Source of the DNA: Pseudomonas chlororaphis
GTDB taxonomy: Bacteria > Pseudomonadota > Gammaproteobacteria > Pseudomonadales > Pseudomonadaceae
NCBI RefSeq assembly: GCF_000783395.1
Contig: NZ_JSFK01000007.1
Coordinates: forward strand, 1 to 64,000
DNA length: 64,000 nucleotides
Reading direction: 5' to 3'
The notes below the pieces were generated by a model. That model made no database searches, was not told the origin of the DNA, and worked only from the letters and a program-made list of their open reading frames with translations. Made by a program: the position numbers and the translations under genes. Positions within the stretch are counted from its first letter, which is position 1. Every line of letters starts with the position of its first letter. This document shows, piece after piece, positions 1 through 10,248 of the stretch.

Positions 1-90
1 GCTGGCAAGCCAGCTCCCACAAGGTTGTGAGTCGTACACAAAACTGTGTTCCAACTCGATACCTGTGGGAGCTGTTTTGCCAGCGAAAGC
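1..90. repeat. REP doublet, left copy cut by window edge
   Basis: An inverted pair of the GTGGGAGCTGGCTTGCCAGC family. The left copy (1-21) runs off the window edge; the right copy (62-90) has a variant core (AGCTGTTTTGCCAGC). It lies just downstream of the leftward helicase gene, the usual extragenic location. Confidence 0.85.
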
Positions 91-112
91 TATCTAACTG
101 GCGACGCAGATC

Positions 113-2803
113 TCAACGCTTGTCGGACTTGTCCGGCAATGGCGCAAACAACGCTTCAATATCATCACTCTGCAACTTCCAGTCCCCGGCCTTGCGCCCA
201 TCCAGCACGCCTGCCGCCAAGTCGGATTTTTCCTTTTGCAGATGCTGGATCTTCTCTTCCACCGTGCCCCGGGCAATCATCTTGTAAACGAACACCGGTT
301 TCTCCTGGCCGATTCGATACGCTCGGTCGGTCGCCTGATTCTCGGTCGCCGGGTTCCACCACGGGTCGTAGTGAATCACCGTGTCCGCTTCCGTCAGGTT
401 CAAGCCGACACCGCCAGCCTTCAAGCTGATCAGAAAGATCTGACGCTTGCCACTCTGGAATTCCTTCACCGGCGTACGCCGATCCCGGGTCTGGCCGGTC
501 AGCAGTGCATAGGCGACATTGCGTTTTTTCAGCTCCTCTTCAATCAATGACAGCATCGAAGTGAACTGCGAAAACAGCAGAATTCGCCGACCTTCTTCAA
601 ACAATTCCTCGAGCATTTCCATCAGGCTGTCGAGCTTGCCCGAAGTGCTGCCGCGAGCGGGCAGGGTGGCGTCATTGACCAGGCGCAGATCGCAGCAGAC
701 CTGGCGCAGTTTGAGCAGCGCCTCAAGAATGATGATCTGACTGCGCGCCACGCCTTTGCGGGTGATCTCGTCGCGGACTTTCTTGTCCATCGCCAGGCGC
801 ATGGTTTCGTACACATCGCGCTGCGCTTCGTTGAGATCAACCCAATGGATGATTTCGGTTTTCGGCGGCAGTTCGGTGGCGACCTGTTCCTTGGTGCGGC
901 GCAGCAAGAACGGTTTTATCCGACCGTTGAGGTGCTGAAGTCTGACTTCACTGCCGCGCTTTTCAATCGGTACCCGGTAATCGGCGTTGAAGCTTTTCAC
1001 GTCGCCGAGCCAGCCCGGCAGCAGGAAGTGGAACAGCGACCACAGCTCGCCCAAGTGGTTTTCCAGCGGCGTACCGCTCAGGCACAGCCGCTGGCGTGCG
1101 TTGAGCTCACGCGCCGCTTGCGCAGCTTTGCTGTTGGGATTCTTGATGTACTGCGCCTCATCCAGCACCAATACATGCAGCGGCTGCTTGGCCAAACGTT
1201 CGACGTCTTTGGGCAGCAGTGCGTAAGTGGTGAGGATCAGGTCGTAATCCGCCAGATTGTCGAAGTGCTTTTTGCGCGCGGCGCCGTACAGCGCGACCAC
1301 TTTCAGCTGCGGGGTGAAGTGCGCCGCCTCATCCAGCCAGTTCGGAATCAGGCTGGTCGGCATCACCACCATGCACGGCCGATCCAGGCGTCCAGCGTTC
1401 TTCTCGCTGAGAATATGCGCCAGGGTCTGTAGGGTTTTACCCAGCCCCATGTCATCCGCGAGAATCCCGCCGACCTCCAGTTGCCGCAGCGATTGCATCC
1501 AGCTCAAACCTTCGAGCTGATAAGGGCGCAGCGTCGCATTCAAGCCTTCCGGCGCTTCAACGCTGAAATCACGAATGTCGCGCAGGCGTTGAGCGAACGT
1601 GCGGATCTGCTCGCCACCCTCCCAAAGCAGCGGGAGACCTTCCAGAGAATTAAGCCGTGTTGCGTCGGCCTTGCTCAGGCGCAGGGTGGTTTCGCCCGGC
1701 TCCTGCAAATAGAACTCGCCGAGCGTCATCAGTACCGGCTTCAGGCGACCCAGTGGCAGCGCCACCTGCAACGGCCCATGCTCGCTGGTGCGTTGCGGGA
1801 TGTTGACCAGAATCAGTTCATCATCGCGGCGCCGGGCGAGGCGTTCCGGGTTGAGGATTTCCGCATGCGAGCGCATCAGGTTGAGCAGGATAGGCAGCAG
1901 GCTCAGGCGTTCACCGTTGACGATGATCCCCAGCTCCAGATCAAACCAGTCGCGCTCCGGCACCTGTTCTACGGTGGCGTACCAGTCATCCACGGCGGTC
2001 AGGTCGAAGCCGAATTCCTCATCGATCTGCAGTTCCCAGCCTTGGCTGCGCAGTTTCGGCAGGTCGTTGAGGGTGAAGGTCAGCCAGGCACTGTCATTGA
2101 CCATCTCGTACAGCTCGCCGGCGCTTTCCGGCAGAGCTTTGCTCTGCCGCGTGGCGATGCGAAAGCCGAGGATGCGTAACTGTTCGCGGTAGGACTGTTC
2201 GACTTCAGGGTGACGTTTCACCCGCAGCGTCTGGGTCTCCTGACGGATCAGAATGTCGCTGTTCTTCTGCCCGCTAACGTACTCATCCAGATAACTGAAC
2301 GACAACGCCGCGCGATGCTGAATGTAGCGCTGCATCTTGCCGTTACGCGGTTCGAAAGCGCTGAACTCGACGCTGGCCAGCCACAGGCGCGGCAATGGCT
2401 GCACGTTGTCTACCAGCACTTGCGGCGGGGCTTTCGGGCTGCGGTTTTCCAGCACGGCCTGGAGCTTTTCCAACAGCTCGGCATCTTTGGCGGCAGCAGG
2501 GTAGTCGAGGGTTTCCTGCACTTTCAGCAGCACCGCTGCGCAGTGTTTGCAGTTGCTGCGAACGGGGCAGGTGCAGCCGGCATCGACCAGCAGCAAGGTG
2601 CCTTTGGCTGACTCGCGCAGGTGAATGGTCTGACGGTAAACGTTACCGCCAGAGCCTTCGCAACTGGCGGTGATGGTCGCATCACCGACTTGGGCGATGC
2701 GTACTCGATTTTCCAGGGCGTAGCGGCGGCCACGCTCCAGGCTCTGTTCCTTGAATCGGCTGACCCAGGAGGGTGCCAACGGTTTGCTCAGGGGCGGGGA
2801 CAT
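113..2803 (-). CDS. SNF2-family DEAD/DEAH helicase with SWIM zinc finger
   Basis: An 896-residue ATP-dependent DNA translocase. Residues 77-87 carry a SWIM-type finger (CxC then CKH). The SNF2 ATPase core starts near 425, with Walker A GLGKT at 453-457 and a DEAQ box at 548-551 in place of DEAH. The C-terminal helicase lobe includes GVGLNLTEAD and ATDRAYRIGQ. The family remodels or translocates on DNA; the bacterial role is not settled. The start lies 11 bp after the csiV stop, and mfd-csiV-helicase all run leftward with tiny gaps, so they are probably one transcript. No clear Shine-Dalgarno precedes the ATG, consistent with coupled translation. Confidence 0.93.
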   Translation of the reverse strand: MSPPLSKPLAPSWVSRFKEQSLERGRRYALENRVRIAQVGDATITASCEGSGGNVYRQTIHLRESAKGTLLLVDAGCTCPVRSNCKHCAAVLLKVQETLDYPAAAKDAELLEKLQAVLENRSPKAPPQVLVDNVQPLPRLWLASVEFSAFEPRNGKMQRYIQHRAALSFSYLDEYVSGQKNSDILIRQETQTLRVKRHPEVEQSYREQLRILGFRIATRQSKALPESAGELYEMVNDSAWLTFTLNDLPKLRSQGWELQIDEEFGFDLTAVDDWYATVEQVPERDWFDLELGIIVNGERLSLLPILLNLMRSHAEILNPERLARRRDDELILVNIPQRTSEHGPLQVALPLGRLKPVLMTLGEFYLQEPGETTLRLSKADATRLNSLEGLPLLWEGGEQIRTFAQRLRDIRDFSVEAPEGLNATLRPYQLEGLSWMQSLRQLEVGGILADDMGLGKTLQTLAHILSEKNAGRLDRPCMVVMPTSLIPNWLDEAAHFTPQLKVVALYGAARKKHFDNLADYDLILTTYALLPKDVERLAKQPLHVLVLDEAQYIKNPNSKAAQAARELNARQRLCLSGTPLENHLGELWSLFHFLLPGWLGDVKSFNADYRVPIEKRGSEVRLQHLNGRIKPFLLRRTKEQVATELPPKTEIIHWVDLNEAQRDVYETMRLAMDKKVRDEITRKGVARSQIIILEALLKLRQVCCDLRLVNDATLPARGSTSGKLDSLMEMLEELFEEGRRILLFSQFTSMLSLIEEELKKRNVAYALLTGQTRDRRTPVKEFQSGKRQIFLISLKAGGVGLNLTEADTVIHYDPWWNPATENQATDRAYRIGQEKPVFVYKMIARGTVEEKIQHLQKEKSDLAAGVLDGRKAGDWKLQSDDIEALFAPLPDKSDKR

Positions 2804-2814
2804 AAGGACTTCGA

Positions 2815-3396
2815 TCAGTCCGGGATGGCTTCAGGCGCTTCCCGAGGCGCAGGCGCGGTCAGGGAAGTGATCTTGATCAGCAGGGCCAGATGGCCGTTGT
2901 CCAGGTAGTTGAGTTGGCCGTTCTTGGTGTGGCTGTCCTGTTTCAGGCGCTCGCTGGCGGTGACCAGGCCATTGGCGTCGATCTGATTGACCCAGAAGTC
3001 GGCCGCCACGTCGGTGAAGCGCCCGAGTTTCATCTCCAGCGTGCCCTCGATCGGGAATTGGCCGAACTGCTCCTGACCGTCGCTGACCGCAACTTTTGCC
3101 GGTGCTTCGCCAAGGGTTTGCTGCCAGGCTTTGTGCATCAGCACGCTGTAGTCGCCGCTGGCCGTGAGTTTGCTCACCACGTCGTTCAACGCCGGTGTGC
3201 GCTTGCTGTCGTCGGCCAGGCGCTGGGCACCAGCAGCCCAGTCTTCCGGCGCGGCTCGACTGACGATCGCCGGCACGGCGTTCTGCCGGACCAGAATCAT
3301 TTCGACCTGATACAGGTCATCGGCGAAAACCGAGGGTGCTGACACTGTGATCAAAAGCGAGGTCAGCAGCAAAGTCAGCGAACGAAACAGGCGCAT
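2815..3396 (-). CDS. csiV: CsiV family protein
   Basis: A 193-residue exported protein that starts MRLFRSLTLLLTSLLITVSA and has a signal peptide ending near FADD. The mature part begins YQVEMILVRQ, typical of the CsiV family, first described in Shewanella as a peptidoglycan-binding protein needed for growth on D-amino acids. The ATG at 3396 was chosen because GAAGGA lies just upstream and the signal peptide begins there; an earlier in-frame ATG would add 13 polar residues. It lies between mfd and the SNF2 helicase, all leftward. Confidence 0.85.
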   Translation of the reverse strand: MRLFRSLTLLLTSLLITVSAPSVFADDLYQVEMILVRQNAVPAIVSRAAPEDWAAGAQRLADDSKRTPALNDVVSKLTASGDYSVLMHKAWQQTLGEAPAKVAVSDGQEQFGQFPIEGTLEMKLGRFTDVAADFWVNQIDANGLVTASERLKQDSHTKNGQLNYLDNGHLALLIKITSLTAPAPREAPEAIPD

Positions 3397-3406
3397 TGGG
3401 CGTCCT

Positions 3407-6400
3407 TCAAACAGTTTTCGGGAGGAGGCGCTCAAACAGCGCCTCTACAGTATTAAAGCGCTCTTCCGGGCGTTCCATCGGCACCTGGAACTTGAACATT
3501 GTGGCGCCTTCGAATTTGTAGCGTTTTGGCTGGCTCTGGATCAGCTTGATCAGCGTCATCGGATCGACCGGCGTCTGCGCTTCGAACTCGATGCGCCCAC
3601 CTTGCGGCCCGCCGTCGACCTTCTTGATACCCAACTGCTCGGCCTGCAACTTCAGCGCTGTGATGCGCACCAGATTTTTCGTCGGTTCCGGCAACAAACC
3701 GAAACGGTCGATCATCTCGACTTGCAGATCCTTCAAGCCTTCCTCATCGGTGGCCGAAGCAATGCGCTTGTACAGAATCAGGCGAGCGTGAACGTCTGGC
3801 AGGTAGTCTTCCGGAATCAGCGCTGGCACCCGCAGGTTGACTTCCGGGCCACCGCCGAGCGGCTGATCGAGGTTCGGTTGCTCGCCTTTGCGGATCGACT
3901 TCACCGCGCGCTCAAGCATTTCCATATACAGCGTGAAACCGACGGCTTGAATCTGCCCGCTCTGGCCATCGCCGAGCAGTTCGCCGGCGCCACGGATTTC
4001 CAGGTCGTTGGTGGCCAGTACGAAACCGGCGCCGAGATCCTGAGTATTGGCAATTGCCTCCAGACGCTTTTCCGCGTCCGAAGTGATTTGCTGGCGCGGC
4101 GGCGTCAGCAGGTAGGCGTAAGCCTGGTGGTGACTGCGGCCGACACGACCACGCAACTGGTGCAGTTGCGCCAGGCCGAACTTGTCGGCGCGCTCGATGA
4201 TGATGGTGTTGGCGCTCGGCACGTCGATGCCGGTCTCGATAATGGTCGAGGCGATCAGCACGTTGAAACGCTTGTGATAGAAGTCGCTCATCACCTGTTC
4301 GAGCTCGCGTTCGCGCATCTGTCCGTGACCGATGCCAATGCGTGCTTCCGGCACCAGTTCGGCGAGATCGGCGGCGCACTTCTCGATGGTTTTCACATCG
4401 TTGTGCAGGTAGTAAACCTGACCGCCACGCAGCAGTTCGCGGAGCAGGGCTTCTTTGACCGTGCTCTTGTTCTGCTCCATGACGAAGGTGCGCACGGACA
4501 AGCGTCGCGCCGGCGGCGTGGCGATGATCGACAGGTCGCGCATGCCCGACACCGCCATGTTCAGCGTGCGCGGAATCGGTGTGGCGGTCAGCGTAAGAAT
4601 GTCGACTTCACTGCGCAGGGCCTTGAGCTGTTCTTTCTGACGGACACCGAAACGGTGCTCTTCGTCGATGATCACCAGGCCGAGATTCTTGATCTTGACG
4701 TCGTCTGACAGCAGCTTGTGCGTGCCGATGACAATGTCGATCTTGCCTTCCGCCAGATCAGCGATCGCTGCATTGACTTCCTTGGCCGACTTGAAGCGGC
4801 TCATCACTTCGACGGTCACTGGCCAATCGGCGAAGCGGTCGCGGAAGCTGTTGTAGTGCTGCTGGGCGAGCAGGGTGGTCGGCACCAGAATCGCCACCTG
4901 ACGACCGCCGTGCACGGCGATGAACGCCGCACGCATGGCCACTTCGGTCTTGCCGAAACCGACGTCGCCGCAGACCAGTCGATCCATCGGTTTCGGCGCG
5001 AGCATGTCTTCACGCACGGCTTCGATGGTCGACTGCTGATCCGGGGTTTCTTCGAACGGGAAGCCTGCGCTGAAGGTCGCGTAATCGGCTTTCGGGTCGG
5101 CAAATGCGTAACCCTCGCGAGCGGCGCGGCGGGCATAGATGTCGAGCAATTCAGCGGCAACATCGCGCACCTGTTCGGCGGCTTTGCGTTTGGCTTTCTG
5201 CCAAACCTCGGAGCCGAGGCGGTGCAGCGGGGCCAAGGCATCGTCGCTGCCGGTGTAGCGCGCAATCAAATGCAGGTTGGCCACCGGTACGTAAAGCTTG
5301 GCGTTCTCGGCGTATTCGAGGGTGAGGAATTCGGCTGCCTGATTGTCGATTTCCAGAATCGTCAGGCCCAGATAGCGGCCGACGCCGTGATCGATGTGCA
5401 CCACCGGCGCGCCTTCGCGCAGTTCGGTGAGGTTCTTGATCACTGCGTCATTGCTGACGTCGCTGCGTTTCTCGCGGCGACGACGTTGCATCACGCGCTG
5501 GCCGAACAGCGGACTTTCCGCGACCAGTGCCAGCGCCGGGTCATCCAGCATCAGACCTTCGTCGAGCGGGGCAATGGTGATCGCCAGACGATCCTTGCTC
5601 GCGACGAAGTCCGGCCAGCTGTCGACGGTTTTCGGCCGCAGCTTCAGGCGTTCGAGCAACTCCAGCAGCACTTCGCGACGGCCGGCGGATTCGGCGGTGA
5701 ACAGCACACGGCCGGGGAATTCATCAAGGAAGGTCGACAGCGCCGCCAGCGGTTGCGTGGCTTTGGCTTCGATGGCCAGGTTCGGCAGCGCCTGCGCGGG
5801 GAATCGCTCGCGGCCGACACCGCTTTCGACGTCTTGTTGGCTGGCGACCACACGCGGCCAACTCTTCAGTCGGGCGAAACAGTCTTCCACCGGCAGGAAC
5901 AATTCCGCCGGTGGCAATAAAGGACGCGATGGATCGACGCGGCGCTCTTCATAACGGTTGCGCACATCGTTCCAGAAGTTTTCCGCCGCTTGCTCGATGC
6001 CCGGCAGAGAGAACACTTGGGTGTCCTGCGGCAGGTAATCGAACAGGGTCGAGGTTTCGTCGAAGAACAGTGGCAGGTAGTACTCGATACCGGCCGGAGT
6101 GATGCCGCTGCTCAGATCCTGAAAGATCGGGCAGCGACGGAAGTCGACGTCGAAACGCTCGCGGAACCGTGCCTTGAAACGGGTGACCGCGTCTTTCTGC
6201 AGCGGAAACTCACGGGCCGGCAGCAGCTTGACCGAATCGACCTTGTCGATGGAGCGCTGGTTTTCCGGATCGAAGGTGCGCAGGGTTTCGATTTCGTCAT
6301 CGAACAGGTCGATGCGATACGGCAACTTGCTGCCCATCGGAAACAGGTCGATCAACGCACCGCGCACGGTGAACTCGCCGTGCTCATAAACCGTGTCGAC

Positions 6401-6856
6401 GTAGCGATAGCCACTGGCTTCGAGTCGCGAACGCATCTGTTCAACATCGAGCTTCTGCCCGACATCCAGCACCAGACTGCTGCCGAGCAGGAACTTGGTC
6501 GGCGCCAAGCGGTGCAACGCTGTAGTGATCGGCACCACCAGCACGCCATGTTCCAGCTCCGGCAGCCTATACAAGCTGGCGATGCGCTGGGAAATGATGT
6601 CCTGGTGCGGCGAGAACAGGTCGTACGGCAGGGTTTCCCAGTCAGGGAAATGCAGAACGGGCAAATCCGGGGCGAAGAAACTCAGCTCCTGTTCCAGTCG
6701 TTCAGCGCTCTGGCTGTCGGCGGTCAGTAGCAGGGTGAAGCGCTTGGCAGCGCTGGCAGCCTCGGCAATCGCCAGGCTGAGGGCAGCACCGGGCAGATTG
6801 CCCCAATGCTGTTTACCTGCCTCGGCAGGGAGTAGCGGTAGACGCAGAACGGGCAC
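3407..6856 (-). CDS. mfd: transcription-repair coupling factor Mfd
   Basis: A 1149-residue protein, the full length expected for Mfd. It dislodges RNA polymerase stalled at DNA lesions and recruits UvrA. The N-terminal UvrB-like part contains FFAPDLPVLHFPDWETLPYD. The RNA-polymerase-interaction region follows (VHIDHGVGRYLGL). The RecG-like translocase has Walker A GDVGFGKTE, an IIDEEHRFGV box and GRVGRSHHQAYAY. The C-terminal TRCF domain contains YLPDVHARLILYKR. It is the first gene of the mfd-csiV-helicase run and is divergent from gap. Confidence 0.97.
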   Translation of the reverse strand: MPVLRLPLLPAEAGKQHWGNLPGAALSLAIAEAASAAKRFTLLLTADSQSAERLEQELSFFAPDLPVLHFPDWETLPYDLFSPHQDIISQRIASLYRLPELEHGVLVVPITTALHRLAPTKFLLGSSLVLDVGQKLDVEQMRSRLEASGYRYVDTVYEHGEFTVRGALIDLFPMGSKLPYRIDLFDDEIETLRTFDPENQRSIDKVDSVKLLPAREFPLQKDAVTRFKARFRERFDVDFRRCPIFQDLSSGITPAGIEYYLPLFFDETSTLFDYLPQDTQVFSLPGIEQAAENFWNDVRNRYEERRVDPSRPLLPPAELFLPVEDCFARLKSWPRVVASQQDVESGVGRERFPAQALPNLAIEAKATQPLAALSTFLDEFPGRVLFTAESAGRREVLLELLERLKLRPKTVDSWPDFVASKDRLAITIAPLDEGLMLDDPALALVAESPLFGQRVMQRRRREKRSDVSNDAVIKNLTELREGAPVVHIDHGVGRYLGLTILEIDNQAAEFLTLEYAENAKLYVPVANLHLIARYTGSDDALAPLHRLGSEVWQKAKRKAAEQVRDVAAELLDIYARRAAREGYAFADPKADYATFSAGFPFEETPDQQSTIEAVREDMLAPKPMDRLVCGDVGFGKTEVAMRAAFIAVHGGRQVAILVPTTLLAQQHYNSFRDRFADWPVTVEVMSRFKSAKEVNAAIADLAEGKIDIVIGTHKLLSDDVKIKNLGLVIIDEEHRFGVRQKEQLKALRSEVDILTLTATPIPRTLNMAVSGMRDLSIIATPPARRLSVRTFVMEQNKSTVKEALLRELLRGGQVYYLHNDVKTIEKCAADLAELVPEARIGIGHGQMRERELEQVMSDFYHKRFNVLIASTIIETGIDVPSANTIIIERADKFGLAQLHQLRGRVGRSHHQAYAYLLTPPRQQITSDAEKRLEAIANTQDLGAGFVLATNDLEIRGAGELLGDGQSGQIQAVGFTLYMEMLERAVKSIRKGEQPNLDQPLGGGPEVNLRVPALIPEDYLPDVHARLILYKRIASATDEEGLKDLQVEMIDRFGLLPEPTKNLVRITALKLQAEQLGIKKVDGGPQGGRIEFEAQTPVDPMTLIKLIQSQPKRYKFEGATMFKFQVPMERPEERFNTVEALFERLLPKTV

Positions 6857-7157
6857 GGAAGGTTGAGCTCCAGGCTTTGCGACAAAGTCGGTAATTGTAG
6901 CGGCGTCGGGTGCCGCCTGTCAGTTGCAGACTACGTCTATCTTCGCTGTTTGGACGAAATGTAGTGGTAACCATAAAAACGAGCAGTTTTTTTGTGGTTA
7001 TGTAGTGCCGAAACGGGGTGGTGTTACGGAGGGTTACAGACATCGTCTAACAGTCGTCGAAAAATTGACTGCGCTGAAAGCCCCGGTTTTACTGGGCTTG
7101 AGAGAGGCGTAATTTTTTTGAACGGAATTTTGTTACCGATTTCGCGACAAGCGCGCA

Positions 7158-7186
7158 TTGCTACAGGAGGTTGTCGGCGGCATAAT
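7158..7186 (+). promoter_or_regulatory. sigma-70-type promoter of gap
   Basis: TTGCTA (7158-7163), a 17-bp spacer and CATAAT (7181-7186) lie about 40 bp before the gap start. The rest of the mfd-gap intergenic stretch (6857-7225) shows no further gene or repeat that I can recognise. Confidence 0.55.
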
Positions 7187-7225
7187 GTAGCCCCTTTTTT
7201 CTGCCCCTACATGTGGAAGGTTACC

Positions 7226-8674
7226 GTGACTCAGAAGCCCGACCAGTGTCTTGGTGAATGGATCGACCGTGAAGCACTCGCAGAAGCGATGATTCCGCTT
7301 ATCGGTCAGCTCTACCGCAATAACAACGTGGTGAGCTCGATCTATGGCCGCAGCCTGATCAACCAGTCTGTCATCGCGATTCTCAAAGCTCACCGCTTTG
7401 CGCGCCACCGTTCTTCCGACGACAGCGAACTCTCCGTCCACGAAACATTCCCACTGCTCAAAGCCATGAGCGAGCTCAAGCTCGGCGCGGCTTCGGTAGA
7501 TCTGGGCAAGTTGGCGTTCAAATTCCGCAACGAAGGCAATGGCCGCAGCGCCGAGCAATTCGTTCGTGAAGAAATGGCTGACGTGGTTGGCCAGCAAAAC
7601 GCTTCCGCACGTAAAGGCACCGACGTTGTGCTCTACGGCTTCGGTCGTATTGGCCGTCTGCTGGCGCGCATCCTGATCGAAAAAACCGGTGGTGGCGACG
7701 GCCTGCGTCTGCGTGCCATCGTCGTGCGCAAAGGCGCCGAAAACGACCTGACCAAACGCGCCAGCCTGCTGCGTCGCGATTCGGTACACGGTTCGTTCAA
7801 CGGCACCATTACCATCGACGAAGAAAACAACACCATCACCGCCAACGGTAACCTGATCCAGGTGATCTACGCGAAGAACCCGACTGAAGTGGATTACACC
7901 CAGTACGGCATCAAAGACGCGCTGCTGGTGGACAACACCGGTGTATGGCGTGACGCTGATGGCCTGGGCCAGCACTTGCAGTGCCCGGGTATCGACCGCG
8001 TGGTTCTGACTGCACCTGGCAAAGGCAAACTGAAGAACATCGTGCACGGCATCAACCACGGTGAAATCACCGCTGATGACAAGATCGTCTCCGCCGCTTC
8101 CTGCACCACCAACGCCATCGTGCCGGTGCTGAAAGCTGTGAATGACAAGTTCGGCATCATCAACGGTCACGTCGAAACCGTTCACTCGTACACCAACGAC
8201 CAGAACCTGATCGACAACTTCCACAAAGGCGATCGCCGTGGTCGTAGCGCCGCGCTGAACATGGTCATCACCGAGACCGGTGCTGCCACCGCTGCTGCCA
8301 AGGCCCTGCCTGAGCTGGCCGGCAAGCTGACCGGTAACGCGATCCGAGTTCCGACGCCGAACGTGTCGATGGCCATTCTCAACCTCAACCTTGAGAAAGC
8401 CGCCACCCGTGAAGAGATGAACGAGTACCTGCGCTACATGGCGCTGCACTCCGATCTGCACAAGCAAATCGACTTCGTCAACTCGCAGGAAGTGGTTTCG
8501 ACTGACTTCGTCGGTTCGCGCCACGCCGGCGTGGTCGATGCTGAAGCGACCATCGTTCAGGACAACCGCGTTGTTCTGTACGTCTGGTACGACAACGAGT
8601 TCGGTTACAGCTGCCAGGTTATCCGCGTGATGGAAGACATGGCTGATGTGAATCCGCCAGCGTTCCCGCGCTAA
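7226..8674 (+). CDS. gap: glyceraldehyde-3-phosphate dehydrogenase, long form
   Basis: 482 residues from a GTG at 7226, with GGAAGG 5 bp upstream. It interconverts glyceraldehyde 3-phosphate and 1,3-bisphosphoglycerate. About 135 residues precede the Rossmann motif (LYGFGRIGRLLARI), an N-terminal extension absent from classical GAPDH of about 335 residues. The active-site cysteine is in SAASCTTNAIVPVLK and the C-terminal signature is WYDNEFGYSCQV. This long form is common beside mfd in pseudomonads. An in-frame ATG at 7211 would add five residues; the GTG has the better ribosome-binding site. Confidence 0.93.
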   Translation: MTQKPDQCLGEWIDREALAEAMIPLIGQLYRNNNVVSSIYGRSLINQSVIAILKAHRFARHRSSDDSELSVHETFPLLKAMSELKLGAASVDLGKLAFKFRNEGNGRSAEQFVREEMADVVGQQNASARKGTDVVLYGFGRIGRLLARILIEKTGGGDGLRLRAIVVRKGAENDLTKRASLLRRDSVHGSFNGTITIDEENNTITANGNLIQVIYAKNPTEVDYTQYGIKDALLVDNTGVWRDADGLGQHLQCPGIDRVVLTAPGKGKLKNIVHGINHGEITADDKIVSAASCTTNAIVPVLKAVNDKFGIINGHVETVHSYTNDQNLIDNFHKGDRRGRSAALNMVITETGAATAAAKALPELAGKLTGNAIRVPTPNVSMAILNLNLEKAATREEMNEYLRYMALHSDLHKQIDFVNSQEVVSTDFVGSRHAGVVDAEATIVQDNRVVLYVWYDNEFGYSCQVIRVMEDMADVNPPAFPR

Positions 8675-8696
8675 GCGATAGCTGCACATGAAAACG

Positions 8697-8723
8697 CCCC
8701 GACCTAGGTCGGGGTGTTTTTTT
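8697..8723 (+). terminator. intrinsic terminator of gap
   Basis: CCCCGACC-TA-GGTCGGGG forms an 8-bp stem followed by GTTTTTTTT, 23 bp after the gap stop. Confidence 0.9.
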
Positions 8724-8758
8724 ATGCCTGCTAAATCTCGATTGACTGTTGCGGCCTC

Positions 8759-8854
8759 ATCGCTGGCAAGCCAGCTCCCACAGGGTCTTGGGGTGTGAAT
8801 GCAATCGTGTAACCGCCAAATAAACTTGTGGGAGCTGGCTTGCCAGCGATAGCG
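8759..8854. repeat. REP doublet (GTGGGAGCTGGCTTGCCAGC family)
   Basis: Inverted copies at 8759-8782 and 8828-8853, separated by about 45 bp, lie between the convergent ends of gap and the transporter gene. Confidence 0.9.
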
Positions 8855-8856
8855 TC

Positions 8857-10158
8857 CTATCGGGCGCCGCCGGGGATGGCCGCTTGCGCCGTGCGCAGCT
8901 CATGCTTATTGCCCCGGAACAACACCAGCGTCGCAATCAGCCCCAGCACCGCCGCACCACTAAGCCAGATGCCCGGCGCAGCCTTGTTGTCCAGCACATG
9001 AATCAGATACGTACACGCCGCCGGGGTAAACCCGCCGAACGTCGCTGTCGCCAGGCTATAGGCCAGCGAGAACCCGGTCGTACGCACTTCCACCGGCATG
9101 ATCTCGGTCAGCGCCACCACCATCGCGCCGTTATACGAGCCGTAGAGGAACGACAACCACAACTCGACGATCAGCAGATGGCTGAAGCTCGGGTTCGCCA
9201 CCAGCCACGACAGCGCCGGGTATGCAGTAAGAATTGCCAGAATCGTCGCCGCCAGCAGTAGGGGTTTGCGTCCGATCTTGTCGGATACCGCGCCCATCAC
9301 CGGCAACCAGAAGAAGTTCGACAGACCAATGCACACCGTCACCAGCAGCGCATCGAAATCCGACAAGTGCAGTTCAGCCTTGCCGAATGTCGGGGTGTAG
9401 GCGGTGATCAGGTAGAACGACACCGTGGTCATTACCACCAGCGCCATGCCGGCGATGACGATGCCAAAGTTCTGACCGATCGAGCGGACGATTTCCCGCA
9501 GGGTAGGGCGATGTTTTCTGGCTTGGAACTCTGGGGTTTCCTCCAGTGAGCGACGAATGACGAAGATCACCGGCACAATCATGCAACCGATCAGGAACGG
9601 CACGCGCCAGCCCCAATCACCCATTTGTTCCGGACTGAGCCAATGGTTGAGGCCGACCCCAAGGAGGCCGGCGAAGACCACCGCCGCTTGCTGGCTGGCA
9701 GACTGCCAACTGACGAAGAAGCCCTTGCGGCCCGGTGTGGCAATCTCTGCCAGATAGACCGATACGCCGCCCAGTTCCACCCCGGCCGAGAAGCCTTGCA
9801 ACAAGCGTCCGAACAGCACGATCAATGGCGCAGCGACGCCAAGGGTGGCATAGCCCGGCACACAGGCAATCAGCACCGTGCCGGCAGCCATCAATGCCAG
9901 GGTGATGATCAGCCCTTGGCGGCGGCCATGACGGTCGATGTAGGCGCCGAGGAAAATCGCCCCCAGCGGACGCATCAGGAAACCGGCACCAAACGTGGCC
10001 AGCGAAAGCATCAGCGAAGCGAAGGCACTGTCGGTCGGGAAGAAGGTTTTGGCGATGGCCGTGGCATAGAAGCCGTAGACCATGAAGTCGAACATTTCGA
10101 GAAAGTTGCCGCTGACAACGCGAAAAATCGCTTTGCCTTTGCCCGTGGTGGAGGACAT
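8857..10158 (-). CDS. MFS transporter, MHS family (citrate/tricarballylate:H+ symporter-like)
   Basis: A 433-residue inner-membrane protein with about 12 membrane segments. The MHS-family signatures are present: [16 protein letters not shown] at the start, [20 protein letters not shown] between helices 2 and 3, and [15 protein letters not shown] in helix 4. This subgroup imports citrate and related tricarboxylates with protons, and the sequence most resembles TcuC/CitA-type symporters. No tricarballylate catabolic gene is adjacent, so the substrate is inferred only from family. It is divergent from apbE. Confidence 0.85.
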   Translation of the reverse strand: MSSTTGKGKAIFRVVSGNFLEMFDFMVYGFYATAIAKTFFPTDSAFASLMLSLATFGAGFLMRPLGAIFLGAYIDRHGRRQGLIITLALMAAGTVLIACVPGYATLGVAAPLIVLFGRLLQGFSAGVELGGVSVYLAEIATPGRKGFFVSWQSASQQAAVVFAGLLGVGLNHWLSPEQMGDWGWRVPFLIGCMIVPVIFVIRRSLEETPEFQARKHRPTLREIVRSIGQNFGIVIAGMALVVMTTVSFYLITAYTPTFGKAELHLSDFDALLVTVCIGLSNFFWLPVMGAVSDKIGRKPLLLAATILAILTAYPALSWLVANPSFSHLLIVELWLSFLYGSYNGAMVVALTEIMPVEVRTTGFSLAYSLATATFGGFTPAACTYLIHVLDNKAAPGIWLSGAAVLGLIATLVLFRGNKHELRTAQAAIPGGAR

Positions 10159-10248
10159 GTTCAGGTACTCACTATTGGATTTTGTATAAAGATGTTGCAG
10201 ATCCTTTAATTCATAATGGCCGCCGCGGTTTTACGGAGAGATGAATAA

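Noticed and set aside
3347..4708. 453-codon plus-strand frame opposite mfd
   Set aside because: It is antisense to the essential mfd coding sequence and has no family motifs or RBS.
7133..8689. 518-codon minus-strand open frame opposite gap
   Set aside because: It is the antisense shadow of a well-supported GAPDH gene; the translation is Val/Asp/His-rich with no domain, as expected from GC-rich codon use.
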